IMG/VR virus record: IMGVR_UViG_3300049846_002340 | Span: 1-29,400 of that record | From: a virus | Direction: 5' to 3' (one strand) | DNA length: 29,400 nt | In this document: piece after piece, positions 1 to 5,129 of the stretch | Layout: every line of letters starts with the position of its first letter | Numbering within the stretch: the stretch's first letter is position 1 | Position numbers and translations under genes: made by a program | The notes under the pieces: model-generated | Database searches by the model: none | Seen by the model: only the letters and a program-made list of their open reading frames with translations | What the model was told of the DNA's origin: nothing

Positions 1-152
1 AAGTATGGATGTTGCGTGATGCAGCTAAGACTTTTTCTCAAAAGTACTTCAATGATGAAGCTGACTACTTTGCAGTTGAAGGTAATGTTCCTATGTTGAG
101 GTCTGCTACATCTGATGATAGCGCTGATTTTGACACTACGGTAGATGTGTAG
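1..152 (+). CDS. C-terminal end of an unrecognised protein (partial)
   Basis: The frame starting at base 3 is open from the window edge to TAG at 150-152, giving about 49 residues. The visible part starts VWMLRDAAKTF and ends in a hydrophilic acidic tail rich in Asp and Ser (SATSDDSADFD). Such tails occur on many phage DNA-metabolism proteins, but no family can be named from this fragment. The next gene begins 4 nt downstream, so the two are probably co-transcribed. Confidence 0.55.
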   Translation, partial: VWMLRDAAKTFSQKYFNDEADYFAVEGNVPMLRSATSDDSADFDTTVDV

Positions 153-156
153 AAGT

Positions 157-333
157 ATGACTCAATCAGATAGACAACAATTGGTTAATCTGATGAGTCA
201 TTTTCTTTCTCCTAACAGCTACCGTCAAAAGCACACTTTGGCAGGAGTATTTGTTCTTCGTTGGGCTATGGCTAATGACAGAGCATTTACCTGTGTTGAG
301 GGGAGAAGTATCTTTGCCCATCCATTCCCTTAA
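157..333 (+). CDS. Small hypothetical protein (58 aa)
   Basis: I chose ATG 157 (MTQSDRQQLV) over an in-frame ATG at 145, because 145 lies inside the preceding gene and 157 follows a weak purine stretch (TAGAAG). The product is basic to neutral, with no membrane segment and no known motif. It sits 4 nt behind the upstream partial gene in the same orientation. The function is unknown. Confidence 0.5.
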   Translation: MTQSDRQQLVNLMSHFLSPNSYRQKHTLAGVFVLRWAMANDRAFTCVEGRSIFAHPFP

Positions 334-340
334 GCTACGC
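334..340 (+). repeat. GCTACGC repeat core, copy 1
   Basis: A short copy of the dispersed element. It merges directly into a 6-bp hairpin (341-346 with 356-361) that ends 7 nt before the start of the lipoprotein gene at 369. Confidence 0.5.
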
Positions 341-361
341 GATTAGAGAAAACAACTAATC
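341..361 (+). promoter_or_regulatory. Leader hairpin before the lipoprotein gene
   Basis: GATTAG (341-346) pairs with CTAATC (356-361) around a 9-nt A-rich loop. It follows the GCTACGC core directly and precedes ATG 369. The same layout of core, stem and start codon occurs before the genes at 1219 and 10691. Confidence 0.45.
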
Positions 362-368
362 CGAGACC

Positions 369-494
369 ATGAGAATACTTAATATCCTTTGCGTCATAGT
401 TGTACTTTTGGCTAGCTGTGAATCATCGGAGAGTACTAAGTGTTCTCCTGGCTACCCTGACTGCCCAACAGCACCACAACCTAAAATACAATGA
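369..494 (+). CDS. Tiny lipoprotein (41 aa)
   Basis: ATG 369 opens a 41-residue protein with a short basic N-terminus (MR), a hydrophobic core (ILNILCVIVVLL) and a clear lipobox LASC with Cys17 as the lipidation site. The mature peptide would be about 25 residues, rich in Ser and Pro, with two more cysteines (Cys25, Cys32). The stop TGA (492-494) overlaps the next start (ATG 491) as ATGA, which argues that both genes are real and translationally coupled. Phage lipoproteins of this size can be outer spanins (Rz1-like) or superinfection-exclusion proteins. Neither role can be decided here, and no partner i-spanin is visible beside it. Confidence 0.65.
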   Translation: MRILNILCVIVVLLASCESSESTKCSPGYPDCPTAPQPKIQ

Positions 495-1174
495 CTTATT
501 TAACTAACCTAGATCCATTTCCTATTAACTCTTTATCCAAAGGCGATGTAGCCTATTACGCTGATGCTCATGCTATTGAGACCAGTGCTATTCATCTTTT
601 ACAGGTAACTACAGTAGCAGCAATTACCTCTACCTCAGTACTATTCGATAATGGGCGTAAGTTCCTCCTATCAGGAGAAGAAGTTACTCGCGGAAATAAA
701 GGCGCTATCTATGCCTATACATCTCTTACAAGAGCAATGGTTTCTGAAGCTCAGAATAAACTGGCTTTACTTAATGAGGTAAAGGCAGTTAACTTTAACT
801 CATTGTCTTTGCAACAACTATCTATGATTCTTGACGTATCTAGAGGTGCGTTTACTCAAGTGACAACGCCATCTCCTTGTGGGGGTGGCTGTAATGACAC
901 AGTGGGCAAGCCTTCCCAACAGTCATTTATTGATAGCTTGAGAGCTAATTCATATACTGCTGACACAGTGCAAGTAGCTGGCATTGATATCGATATCTCT
1001 GATATTGAATCTATCCCTACAGTTGAAGCTCCCATTGGAATTGCTGATGCTACCTATGAGTTAAGCGATGAAGATGAGGATGAAGATGACGAAGAATACG
1101 CTGGTAACGAAGACTACGATGAAAGCGATTATTTGATTGAGTCAAGAAATCAGGAAATCTTGGCAAACAAATAA
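491..1174 (+). CDS. Hypothetical protein with acidic C-terminal tail (227 aa)
   Basis: The start at 491 overlaps the lipoprotein stop. The N-terminal ~90 residues look like a compact alpha/beta fold with no motif I recognise. A short glycine/cysteine patch (PCGGGCND) is near residue 130. The C-terminus carries a run of Glu and Asp at about residues 192-216, which could mimic nucleic acid or hold a partner. No signal peptide of its own. Function unknown. Confidence 0.75.
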   Translation: MTYLTNLDPFPINSLSKGDVAYYADAHAIETSAIHLLQVTTVAAITSTSVLFDNGRKFLLSGEEVTRGNKGAIYAYTSLTRAMVSEAQNKLALLNEVKAVNFNSLSLQQLSMILDVSRGAFTQVTTPSPCGGGCNDTVGKPSQQSFIDSLRANSYTADTVQVAGIDIDISDIESIPTVEAPIGIADATYELSDEDEDEDDEEYAGNEDYDESDYLIESRNQEILANK

Positions 1175-1176
1175 TA

Positions 1177-1188
1177 GCGCTACGCTGG
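1177..1188 (+). repeat. GCGCTACGCTGG repeat, copy 2
   Basis: A copy of the dispersed GCTACGCT element, 2 nt after the stop of the upstream gene. Its last bases form the 5' arm of the perfect hairpin at 1184-1217. Confidence 0.6.
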
Positions 1189-1217
1189 TAGATAAAACAT
1201 TAGAACTATCTACCAGC
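1184..1217 (+). promoter_or_regulatory. Perfect 11-bp hairpin just before a start codon
   Basis: Bases 1184-1194 (GCTGGTAGATA) pair without mismatch with 1207-1217 (TATCTACCAGC) around a 12-nt loop containing ACATTA. The 3' arm ends one base before ATG 1219, where a Shine-Dalgarno sequence would normally be, and none is visible. No U-run follows, so it does not look like an intrinsic terminator. A translational operator, a protein-binding site or an mRNA-stabilising 5' hairpin would all fit. Confidence 0.7.
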
Positions 1218-1218
1218 T

Positions 1219-1782
1219 ATGACAGCATTTATTGCAGCACCTACATCTCCTACCGCTTTATTGGTATTATCTCAACTAGCCAATGGTGGACAATACCATG
1301 AAAAAGAGATTGAGAAGTTTGCCCATACCAATAGAGCTTCACATTTTATCTCTGTACTTCGTAAAGATGGTTGGGAAATACAAACCATCAAAGGGGAGAA
1401 GGGAGAAGGCTCTAGTTACATGATGACTAATCCTAACCAGTGTGACCGTGCTCAAACTTTTGACATTACTAGTGCATTAGCAACTATGGAAAATCCACCA
1501 GCAGAGATTACTAGCTTTGAAGAGTACCGTATGCCCGTAAGTACTATTGCATCTCAGCTATCTTTGTTTACTCCTGCTAACCTCCAGAGAGACAGCAGAT
1601 ACGACATTGCAGAGATGGTCAGTGCTTGTGTTGACATTCTTCGCAAAGCACAAATTGAGATGCTATCAGGCAAGCCCAACGCCAAGGAACATAAGGCTCA
1701 AGTCAAGTTATCTAAAGCATTAGGAGAAGTCCTTGGTGCTATTGATATCCTTAATGGAAAAGATAAATCAGAGTCATTCTAA
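1219..1782 (+). CDS. Winged-helix-type putative DNA-binding protein (187 aa)
   Basis: Residues ~12-70 resemble the winged helix-turn-helix domain common in phage proteins. A helix-turn-helix part (YHEKEIEKFAHTNRASHFIS) is followed by the recognition-type segment VLRKDGWEIQTIKGEKGEGS and a short beta wing. The remaining ~110 residues are mostly helical with no known motif. The start is set by ATG 1219 directly after the leader hairpin. The stop TAA shares a base with the next ATG (1782), so the two genes are coupled. A regulator or replication-associated role is plausible but not shown. Confidence 0.65.
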   Translation: MTAFIAAPTSPTALLVLSQLANGGQYHEKEIEKFAHTNRASHFISVLRKDGWEIQTIKGEKGEGSSYMMTNPNQCDRAQTFDITSALATMENPPAEITSFEEYRMPVSTIASQLSLFTPANLQRDSRYDIAEMVSACVDILRKAQIEMLSGKPNAKEHKAQVKLSKALGEVLGAIDILNGKDKSESF

Positions 1783-2090
1783 TGGGAAAGCCCAAGTCTT
1801 GTCGTACATTCATCATAGAGTGGAAGTATGAGAACCTTGAGAAAGGAATAGAAAAGATAGAGCTAGAAGAATATAAGGTGAAGAGACTTAAGAACTCTGA
1901 CGCTGAAGTTCAGCTAGCTCTACTTTATGTTCTTTCTAAATATAAAAAAGACAAACAGCCTAGATGGCAGGGGTACTTTATTGCTAACCATGCCTTTATA
2001 TGGGATAAACCTATGAAGTTTATGTACTGCCATGCCTCCCTTGAAGATTTCATTGAGTCAGGAGTTAGGGCTGATAGGGTAGAGATTTAG
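1782..2090 (+). CDS. Hypothetical protein (102 aa)
   Basis: The start overlaps the upstream stop (TAATG). The N-terminal half is highly charged (EKGIEKIELEEYKVKRLK) and the C-terminal half is richer in aromatic residues. No known family is recognised. It is the last gene before the RNA-rich tract. Confidence 0.65.
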   Translation: MGKPKSCRTFIIEWKYENLEKGIEKIELEEYKVKRLKNSDAEVQLALLYVLSKYKKDKQPRWQGYFIANHAFIWDKPMKFMYCHASLEDFIESGVRADRVEI

Positions 2091-2099
2091 GTACTTAAA

Positions 2100-2211
2100 G
2101 TCTTTACCCTCAAGGCTCGCCTCACAGTACTCTATCCTCAAGGACGCTACGCTAGCGGGGGACGCAAGAATCTTTGCATCCTAATGTGAGGCTAGTGCGG
2201 GTAAGCCTTGA
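2100..2211 (+). ncRNA. Structured non-coding segment, extended hairpin
   Basis: There is no open frame here. TCAAGGCT (2110-2117) pairs with AGCCTTGA (2204-2211), and CCTCACA (2120-2126) pairs with TGTGAGG (2185-2191), giving two stacked long-range stems. Inside, GCAAG and TTTGC form a small 4-nt-loop hairpin near 2164-2177. A GCTACGCTA copy (2144-2161) lies within. Such nested complementarity over about 100 nt suggests a folded RNA of unknown class. No database model could be tested. Confidence 0.5.
2144..2161 (+). repeat. ACGCTACGCTAGCGGGGG repeat, copy 3
   Basis: A full copy of the dispersed element including its G-run. It lies in the non-coding tract rather than directly before a protein gene. 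If the element helps start transcription, this copy could serve the tRNA/ncRNA cluster. Confidence 0.6.
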
Positions 2212-2443
2212 CTGCACAGAGAATAAGGTATCGGAAACTCTTAAGCCGTTACCGATGGTTGCTGTCCCTAGAGCAGAAAACAGCAGGTATGTTGAAACCT
2301 AGTATCAATCTAAACCTATTGTAGGAGGATTGGCGGACTAAACAAACAACTACGGCAGCTATGGGCCGAGAAGTACATTAGCTAGGGATTACACGCAATG
2401 CAAAGGCATCAGTTCCCCGATATAATTAACTGAGCCTTAGCAA
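2212..2443 (+). other. Non-coding stretch before the tRNAs, several hairpins
   Basis: No credible coding frame. GGTATCGG (2227-2234) pairs with CCGTTACC (2246-2253) with one mismatch, and GCTG (2261-2264) can pair with CAGC (2281-2284). The rest (2285-2443) holds short complementary pieces but no confident fold. It may be the continuation of the structured RNA at 2100-2211 or the leader of the tRNA transcript. Confidence 0.35.
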
Positions 2444-2522
2444 AGATGAGTAGCTCAGTGGGCAGAGCGCGTGCCGTAGAAATACGTCTAGTAGGACATG
2501 GGTTCAAATCCCATCTCATCTA
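2444..2522 (+). tRNA. Aberrant tRNA, isotype undetermined
   Basis: The acceptor stem AGATGAG (2444-2450) pairs with CTCATCT (2515-2521). The D arm is canonical (GCTC, AGTGGGCA, GAGC), and so is the T arm (ATGGG TTCAAAT CCCAT). The anticodon region is not normal: 28 nt instead of about 22 separate the D and T arms. They contain a perfect CGTA-GAAA-TACG hairpin with a GNRA loop, and no loop with U33. The closest reading of a 7-nt loop (2475-2481) would give anticodon UAG but lacks U33 and has a C-A closing mismatch. CCA is not encoded. It could be a decayed tRNA, a class II-like tRNA or a tRNA mimic. Confidence 0.6.
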
Positions 2523-2525
2523 TAG

Positions 2526-2612
2526 GGGAACATGGTGACTATTGGTAAGTGTCACGCTGGTCTGTAAAACCAGAACATTGAACCGTTGCTAGTTCGATTC
2601 TAGCTGTTCCCA
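2526..2612 (+). tRNA. tRNA-Tyr (anticodon GTA)
   Basis: A complete bacterial-type cloverleaf. Acceptor GGGAACA (2526-2532) pairs with TGTTCCC (2605-2611). The D stem is GTGAC/GTCAC, the anticodon stem CTGGT/ACCAG encloses loop CTGTAAA with anticodon GTA, and the long class II variable arm is typical of bacterial tRNA-Tyr. The T arm is GCTAG TTCGATT CTAGC and the discriminator is A. CCA is not encoded. It starts 3 nt after the aberrant tRNA, so both probably come from one transcript. It would read both Tyr codons. Confidence 0.93.
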
Positions 2613-2643
2613 CTATAATTAAACGAATATCGAAGGTACTAAT

Positions 2644-2778
2644 ATGCTAGAAAGTTTTATCATTGCCATTGTCCTTAACTCAGCAGAGTGTAGGGCTAAT
2701 GAAGTAGAAGTGCGTACTCCTTATGGGGAGATATGTCTTACCAAAGAACAAGCTAAAAGATTGAGGAGTCGAAAGTAA
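2644..2778 (+). CDS. Small hypothetical protein (44 aa)
   Basis: ATG 2644 gives MLESFIIAIVLNSAECRANE and then a basic C-terminus ending KRLRSRK. The N-terminal hydrophobic stretch (FIIAIVL) is short for a membrane span; a small secreted or membrane-associated peptide is possible. The stop TAA (2776-2778) shares a base with the next ATG, which supports it being a real coupled gene. Confidence 0.5.
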   Translation: MLESFIIAIVLNSAECRANEVEVRTPYGEICLTKEQAKRLRSRK

Positions 2779-2939
2779 TGAACTTAATGTCTCTTCTTGA
2801 ATCTCGCATTAAGGCTTTAGACGTACTAATTAAGATACATTCTTCTGAAACTGGAGATTATCTTGTTATGGAACGAGCAGTATGCACTATCCAGCTTGAC
2901 ATTTTAAAACAAGAAGCAAGGGATACTAACAATGGATAA
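2778..2939 (+). CDS. Small hypothetical helical protein (53 aa)
   Basis: The start at 2778 overlaps the upstream stop; an internal ATG at 2787 is an alternative. The product (MNLMSLLESRIKALDVLIK then VMERAVCTIQLDILKQEAR) reads as two amphipathic helices. No family is recognised. Its end overlaps a possible 21-residue frame. Confidence 0.5.
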   Translation: MNLMSLLESRIKALDVLIKIHSSETGDYLVMERAVCTIQLDILKQEARDTNNG

Positions 2940-2997
2940 TGAAGATGACGATACTATCCCATCACTACCCCCTTGTCCTTATCCACCAGCTACATAA
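2932..2997 (+). CDS. Possible 21-residue acidic/proline peptide
   Basis: ATG 2932 overlaps the end of the preceding gene and opens a peptide that starts with an acidic run (DNEDDD) and ends Pro-rich. The overlap fits the phage's packing style, but at this length chance is a serious alternative. Confidence 0.25.
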   Translation: MDNEDDDTIPSLPPCPYPPAT

Positions 2998-3003
2998 ACG
3001 TAC

Positions 3004-3150
3004 AGTGTCGGTCGGCATGAAAAACATATCTCTTTAATATTCTAGTACTGCCTAGACAATACACATCCGAGGTGAGCTTAATAACTTGCTTGTTGAACTA
3101 CTGGCATCAGAAAGCAATAAGTTAATATCAAGCAGAGATGGTTCGACACT
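3004..3150 (+). ncRNA. Structured non-coding domain closed by a 7-bp stem
   Basis: No open frame is credible here. AGTGTCG (3004-3010) is exactly complementary to CGACACT (3144-3150), closing a ~147-nt domain. Inside, TCTAG (3041-3045) pairs with CTAGA (3052-3056). Around 3083-3124 AACT-TGCTT pairs with AAGCA-AGTT around a 3-nt bulge. The 3' closing arm is preceded by GGTTCG, as in tRNA T arms, but no T stem forms. RNA class unknown. Confidence 0.4.
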
Positions 3151-3284
3151 TTACATTACACAGGATACTTAGGAAATACCCAATACCTAAGAAGTGGGTT
3201 CGTTCATGCTAAGCCTACCCGTAACCTAGCTCTGACAGTGCAAACTGTTATCCTAGTGCAATGCGCTAGAGTAGGATGTAATTG
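3151..3284 (+). other. Non-coding stretch with several small hairpins
   Basis: No gene seen. CTTAGG and CCTAAG pair near 3168-3191. ACAGT-GCAA-ACTGT near 3236-3248 is a perfect stem with a tetraloop. ATCCTA and TAGGAT pair near 3250-3276 around an inner CTAG palindrome. The density of perfect stems suggests this is part of the same folded RNA as its neighbours. Confidence 0.35.
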
Positions 3285-3340
3285 TTGAAAAGGTTTGCGT
3301 ACCCTCAATTGATTACCTGAGAAGGATTGCGTTCCCTCAG
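3285..3340 (+). ncRNA. Tandem pair of 24-nt hairpins with compensatory changes
   Basis: Two 24-nt units (3285-3308 and 3317-3340) share 19 of 24 bases and the same fold: outer stem, purine bulge, inner GG/CC stem and an identical TTGCGT loop. Four of the five differences form two covarying base pairs: T-A versus C-G at the outer end, and T-A versus A-T in the inner stem. The fifth turns an A/C mismatch into a G-C pair. That is direct evidence that the RNA fold, not the sequence, is maintained. Confidence 0.6.
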
Positions 3341-3365
3341 ATAGGACATGGCTATCCTGTGATTA

Positions 3366-3547
3366 GAGAGAGTGGCGAAATTGGCAAACGTATTGGCTGC
3401 GGCGTAAAGGTGATTGAACCCGTCCCATAGTAGATGTATGACTCTAGGCAGGCAGAGAAGTAGGTTGTTTACTTGCCCCTGTATCTACTTTTATACATAC
3501 ATCTTTGATTGGAAGTCCGCTTGAAGGTTCGAGTCCTTCCTCTCTCA
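3366..3547 (+). tRNA. tRNA-like gene (Leu-type arms) with ~95 extra nt
   Basis: Acceptor GAGAGAG (3366-3372) pairs perfectly with CTCTCTC (3540-3546). A D arm of tRNA-Leu type follows (TG, GCG, loop AAATTGGCAAA, CGT). The 3' part has a plausible short variable arm (AAG-TCCG-CTT) and a perfect T arm (GAAGG TTCGAGT CCTTC). The whole is 182 nt where about 87 is normal. No anticodon stem-loop can be found. In its place lies a segment with a 9-bp hairpin (3432-3440 with 3496-3504) and an alternative 7-bp pairing (3429-3435 with 3483-3489). TGATTG is repeated at 3411 and 3506, 95 nt apart, which would match an insertion or excised intron. It could be an intron-containing tRNA, a disrupted tRNA, or an RNA that mimics tRNA ends. 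Confidence 0.5.
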
Positions 3548-3555
3548 TTTCATGC

Positions 3556-3561
3556 TATAAT
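3556..3561 (+). promoter_or_regulatory. Possible -10 box TATAAT
   Basis: A consensus TATAAT lies 50 nt upstream of ATG 3611, just after the tRNA-like gene. No good -35 box is visible at 17 nt, so this is tentative. It overlaps the 5' arm of the inverted repeat that encloses the start codon. Confidence 0.35.
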
Positions 3562-3612
3562 CTATTCATTACTAATGACTCTCTAAAGAGTAAAGGAAAC
3601 TGAATAGATTAT
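3557..3612 (+). promoter_or_regulatory. 11-bp inverted repeat enclosing a leader and start codon
   Basis: ATAATCTATTC (3557-3567) is an exact reverse complement of GAATAGATTAT (3602-3612), whose last two bases are the first two of ATG 3611. Inside is a smaller ACTCT-CTAA-AGAGT hairpin followed by AAAGGAA. Folding would sequester the start codon. It is the third case in this window of a perfect 11-bp stem at a start codon. Confidence 0.6.
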
Positions 3613-4531
3613 GGCTACAACTAAGCCTAAAAAGAAAGCTGAGACTAAATCTAAGCTTACAAGCAGTGCTAGATTCTACCCTACCAAGTGGGGATTCAAT
3701 GCACCTAGCGTTACCACCATCTTAAGTGGAACAGAGTCTAGAGCAGCACAAACTAGACTAGAGAACTGGTCTGAGAAGTGGTTAGCTGATCCAGGGAATG
3801 AGGGTAAGACTGAACCAAAAGATAGGGGTTCATTAATTGATGAACGCTTATCTAAGTATTTTGCCTTAGACCCAGAGTGTCGTGTATTACCTACTGCTTG
3901 GGGATTGCCAGAGGATGTAAAGCCATTTATGGAAGCAATACTTAAGCCTATCCCTAAGACAGGTAAGTCTATCCTTGCTCAAATAACTGATGTGATGTGG
4001 AGCCAAGGGTTGTTGGATTGCGTTGATATCCCTAGGGAAGAGAGACAGTTCTACCAACCAGACATTAAGATTGCTAGGGAGCAAGAGTTCATCTCATCTA
4101 AGACTCATCGCTATGCTGGTGTCCCCGATTTTGTGGGGAACTATACTAATTCTAAGGGTGAGACCAAGTTAAGCCTTATTTCTCTTAAAACCTCTGACAA
4201 GAAGTACTCAAAGGTTAGCCCTGATTGGAATAAGTTTAATGATGAGAAGAACAGGTGCAGAGCATTAGGCATTGAGTTCAAGCCTCCTGAGAATTGGAGT
4301 ACCAACTATGGGGCCAACATGAAGTTTCGTAGAGCAGGGATGCAAGAGAGTGCTTATGACTTTGCGCTTCAGGAGTCTTTGGGCATTTATGTAGAGCAGT
4401 ACATTGTATTGGTAGTTACAACTAAAGGCATCCAAACTCTATCTATTAGTGGGATGGAGAAAGATTGGTTTAATAAGATGTGGCTAGAGAAGGTTAATAA
4501 GTTCTATGAGATGTATCCTGATTTAGGGTAG
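3611..4531 (+). CDS. PD-(D/E)XK-like phage nuclease, one acidic residue replaced (306 aa)
   Basis: After a Lys-rich N-terminus (residues 1-16), residues 32-38 read PSVTTIL and residues 72-79 RGSLIDER. This order is seen in phage RecB/Cas4-like exonucleases. The core follows: Glu157/Glu159 in a helix, YAGVPDFVG with Asp173, then LISLKTS at 189-195 with Lys193. In the family the residue two before that Lys is Asp or Glu; here it is Ser191. The C-terminal helices contain a QESLGIYVEQY stretch like the Q-x-Y motif of this family. The expected role is DNA end processing in recombination or replication. With Ser191 it may be inactive or use another acidic residue. Confidence 0.6.
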   Translation: MATTKPKKKAETKSKLTSSARFYPTKWGFNAPSVTTILSGTESRAAQTRLENWSEKWLADPGNEGKTEPKDRGSLIDERLSKYFALDPECRVLPTAWGLPEDVKPFMEAILKPIPKTGKSILAQITDVMWSQGLLDCVDIPREERQFYQPDIKIAREQEFISSKTHRYAGVPDFVGNYTNSKGETKLSLISLKTSDKKYSKVSPDWNKFNDEKNRCRALGIEFKPPENWSTNYGANMKFRRAGMQESAYDFALQESLGIYVEQYIVLVVTTKGIQTLSISGMEKDWFNKMWLEKVNKFYEMYPDLG

Positions 4532-4563
4532 GTTAAGCAACGGAATAAACAATAGAGAATACT

Positions 4564-5019
4564 ATGACACAACTAAATTATCGCTACAGAATCTCGTATC
4601 ACACTGCTGACACAAAGTTGATTACTTTTAAGGGTGAGCTATCTCAAGTATCTCATCTAGGATATGCTGACACAGTAGCAGAAGCGCTAACTCAACTTGC
4701 ATCTATTGTATCTAGAGTTGGAGCTGAAAGTAAGTCGCCTGTCACTTGGCACTCATCTGAGATTGATGAAGTTACAAGTGCTGACCCTTCTGAGCAGTGC
4801 AGTATTATTAATACACTTAAGAAAGCGTCATATCTTTTGCTTTGTGAGAAGGATGAAACACTTGAGCCTAAGACTTTACTTAATGCTTTAGCTAACATCC
4901 AAGAGATTATTCATTGGAGGATGAAAGATTTGAGGGCTAGAGGTTATGAGCCTAAGATTGAAGATAGCTTTAATTTAGGGGATAGAGGACTTCGAGGCAA
5001 GCTTGAGAGCGCATCGTAA
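4564..5019 (+). CDS. Hypothetical protein (151 aa)
   Basis: It starts 32 nt after the nuclease gene on the same strand. Residues 1-60 suggest a small beta-rich domain, and residues ~80-130 read as helices (LKKASYLLL, LLNALANIQEIIHWRMKDL). No motif is recognised. It probably shares a transcript with the nuclease, but that alone says little about its job. Confidence 0.7.
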   Translation: MTQLNYRYRISYHTADTKLITFKGELSQVSHLGYADTVAEALTQLASIVSRVGAESKSPVTWHSSEIDEVTSADPSEQCSIINTLKKASYLLLCEKDETLEPKTLLNALANIQEIIHWRMKDLRARGYEPKIEDSFNLGDRGLRGKLESAS

Positions 5020-5040
5020 GATGTAAGTTCTTTGGATATT

Positions 5041-5066
5041 GCCCTAGTGTTGGATGGAATCGACAC
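5041..5066 (+). other. Hairpin directly before the CRISPR-like repeat
   Basis: GTGTTGG (5047-5053) pairs with TCGACAC (5060-5066), including two G-U pairs, around a 6-nt loop ATGGAA. It touches the CRISPR-repeat-like element on its 3' side. The surrounding bases vaguely resemble a tRNA-Leu D arm, and CCCTA (5042-5046) could also pair with TAGGG inside the repeat. Confidence 0.4.
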
Positions 5067-5103
5067 GCTTCAAAGCCCCTGAAACCCTTTTAGGGATTGA
5101 AAC
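5067..5103 (+). CRISPR. Solitary CRISPR-repeat-like element (37 nt), no array
   Basis: The 37-nt element begins GCTTCAAAGCCCC and ends TTTTAGGGATTGAAAC. It has the length (35-37 nt), the internal CCCT-TTT-AGGG hairpin and the ATTGAAAC 3' end that mark many cyanobacterial CRISPR repeats. In those, the last 8 nt become the 5' handle of crRNA. It occurs once in the window, in a 165-nt gap without a gene. There is no second repeat and no cas gene here. A single repeat in a phage fits the solitary repeat units described as RNA anti-CRISPRs, or a remnant of a one-repeat mini-array. The match is by eye only. Confidence 0.6.
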
Positions 5104-5129
5104 AATAGTTGAGAGACACTTTAACCTCT

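Noticed and set aside
1184-1217. Intrinsic terminator
   Set aside because: The stem is strong, but it is A/T-rich, no U-run follows, and it touches the next start codon.
3135-3165. A tRNA T arm at GGTTCGACAC
   Set aside because: The bases around the loop do not form a 5-bp T stem, and no acceptor or anticodon arm fits.
2998-3547. Group I or group II intron
   Set aside because: The conserved core elements of group I introns and the group II domain V pattern were not found, and the insert inside the tRNA-like gene is too short.
4692-4898. Overlapping frames on both strands inside 4564-5019
   Set aside because: They have no independent ribosome site, and the long plus-strand frame explains the region.
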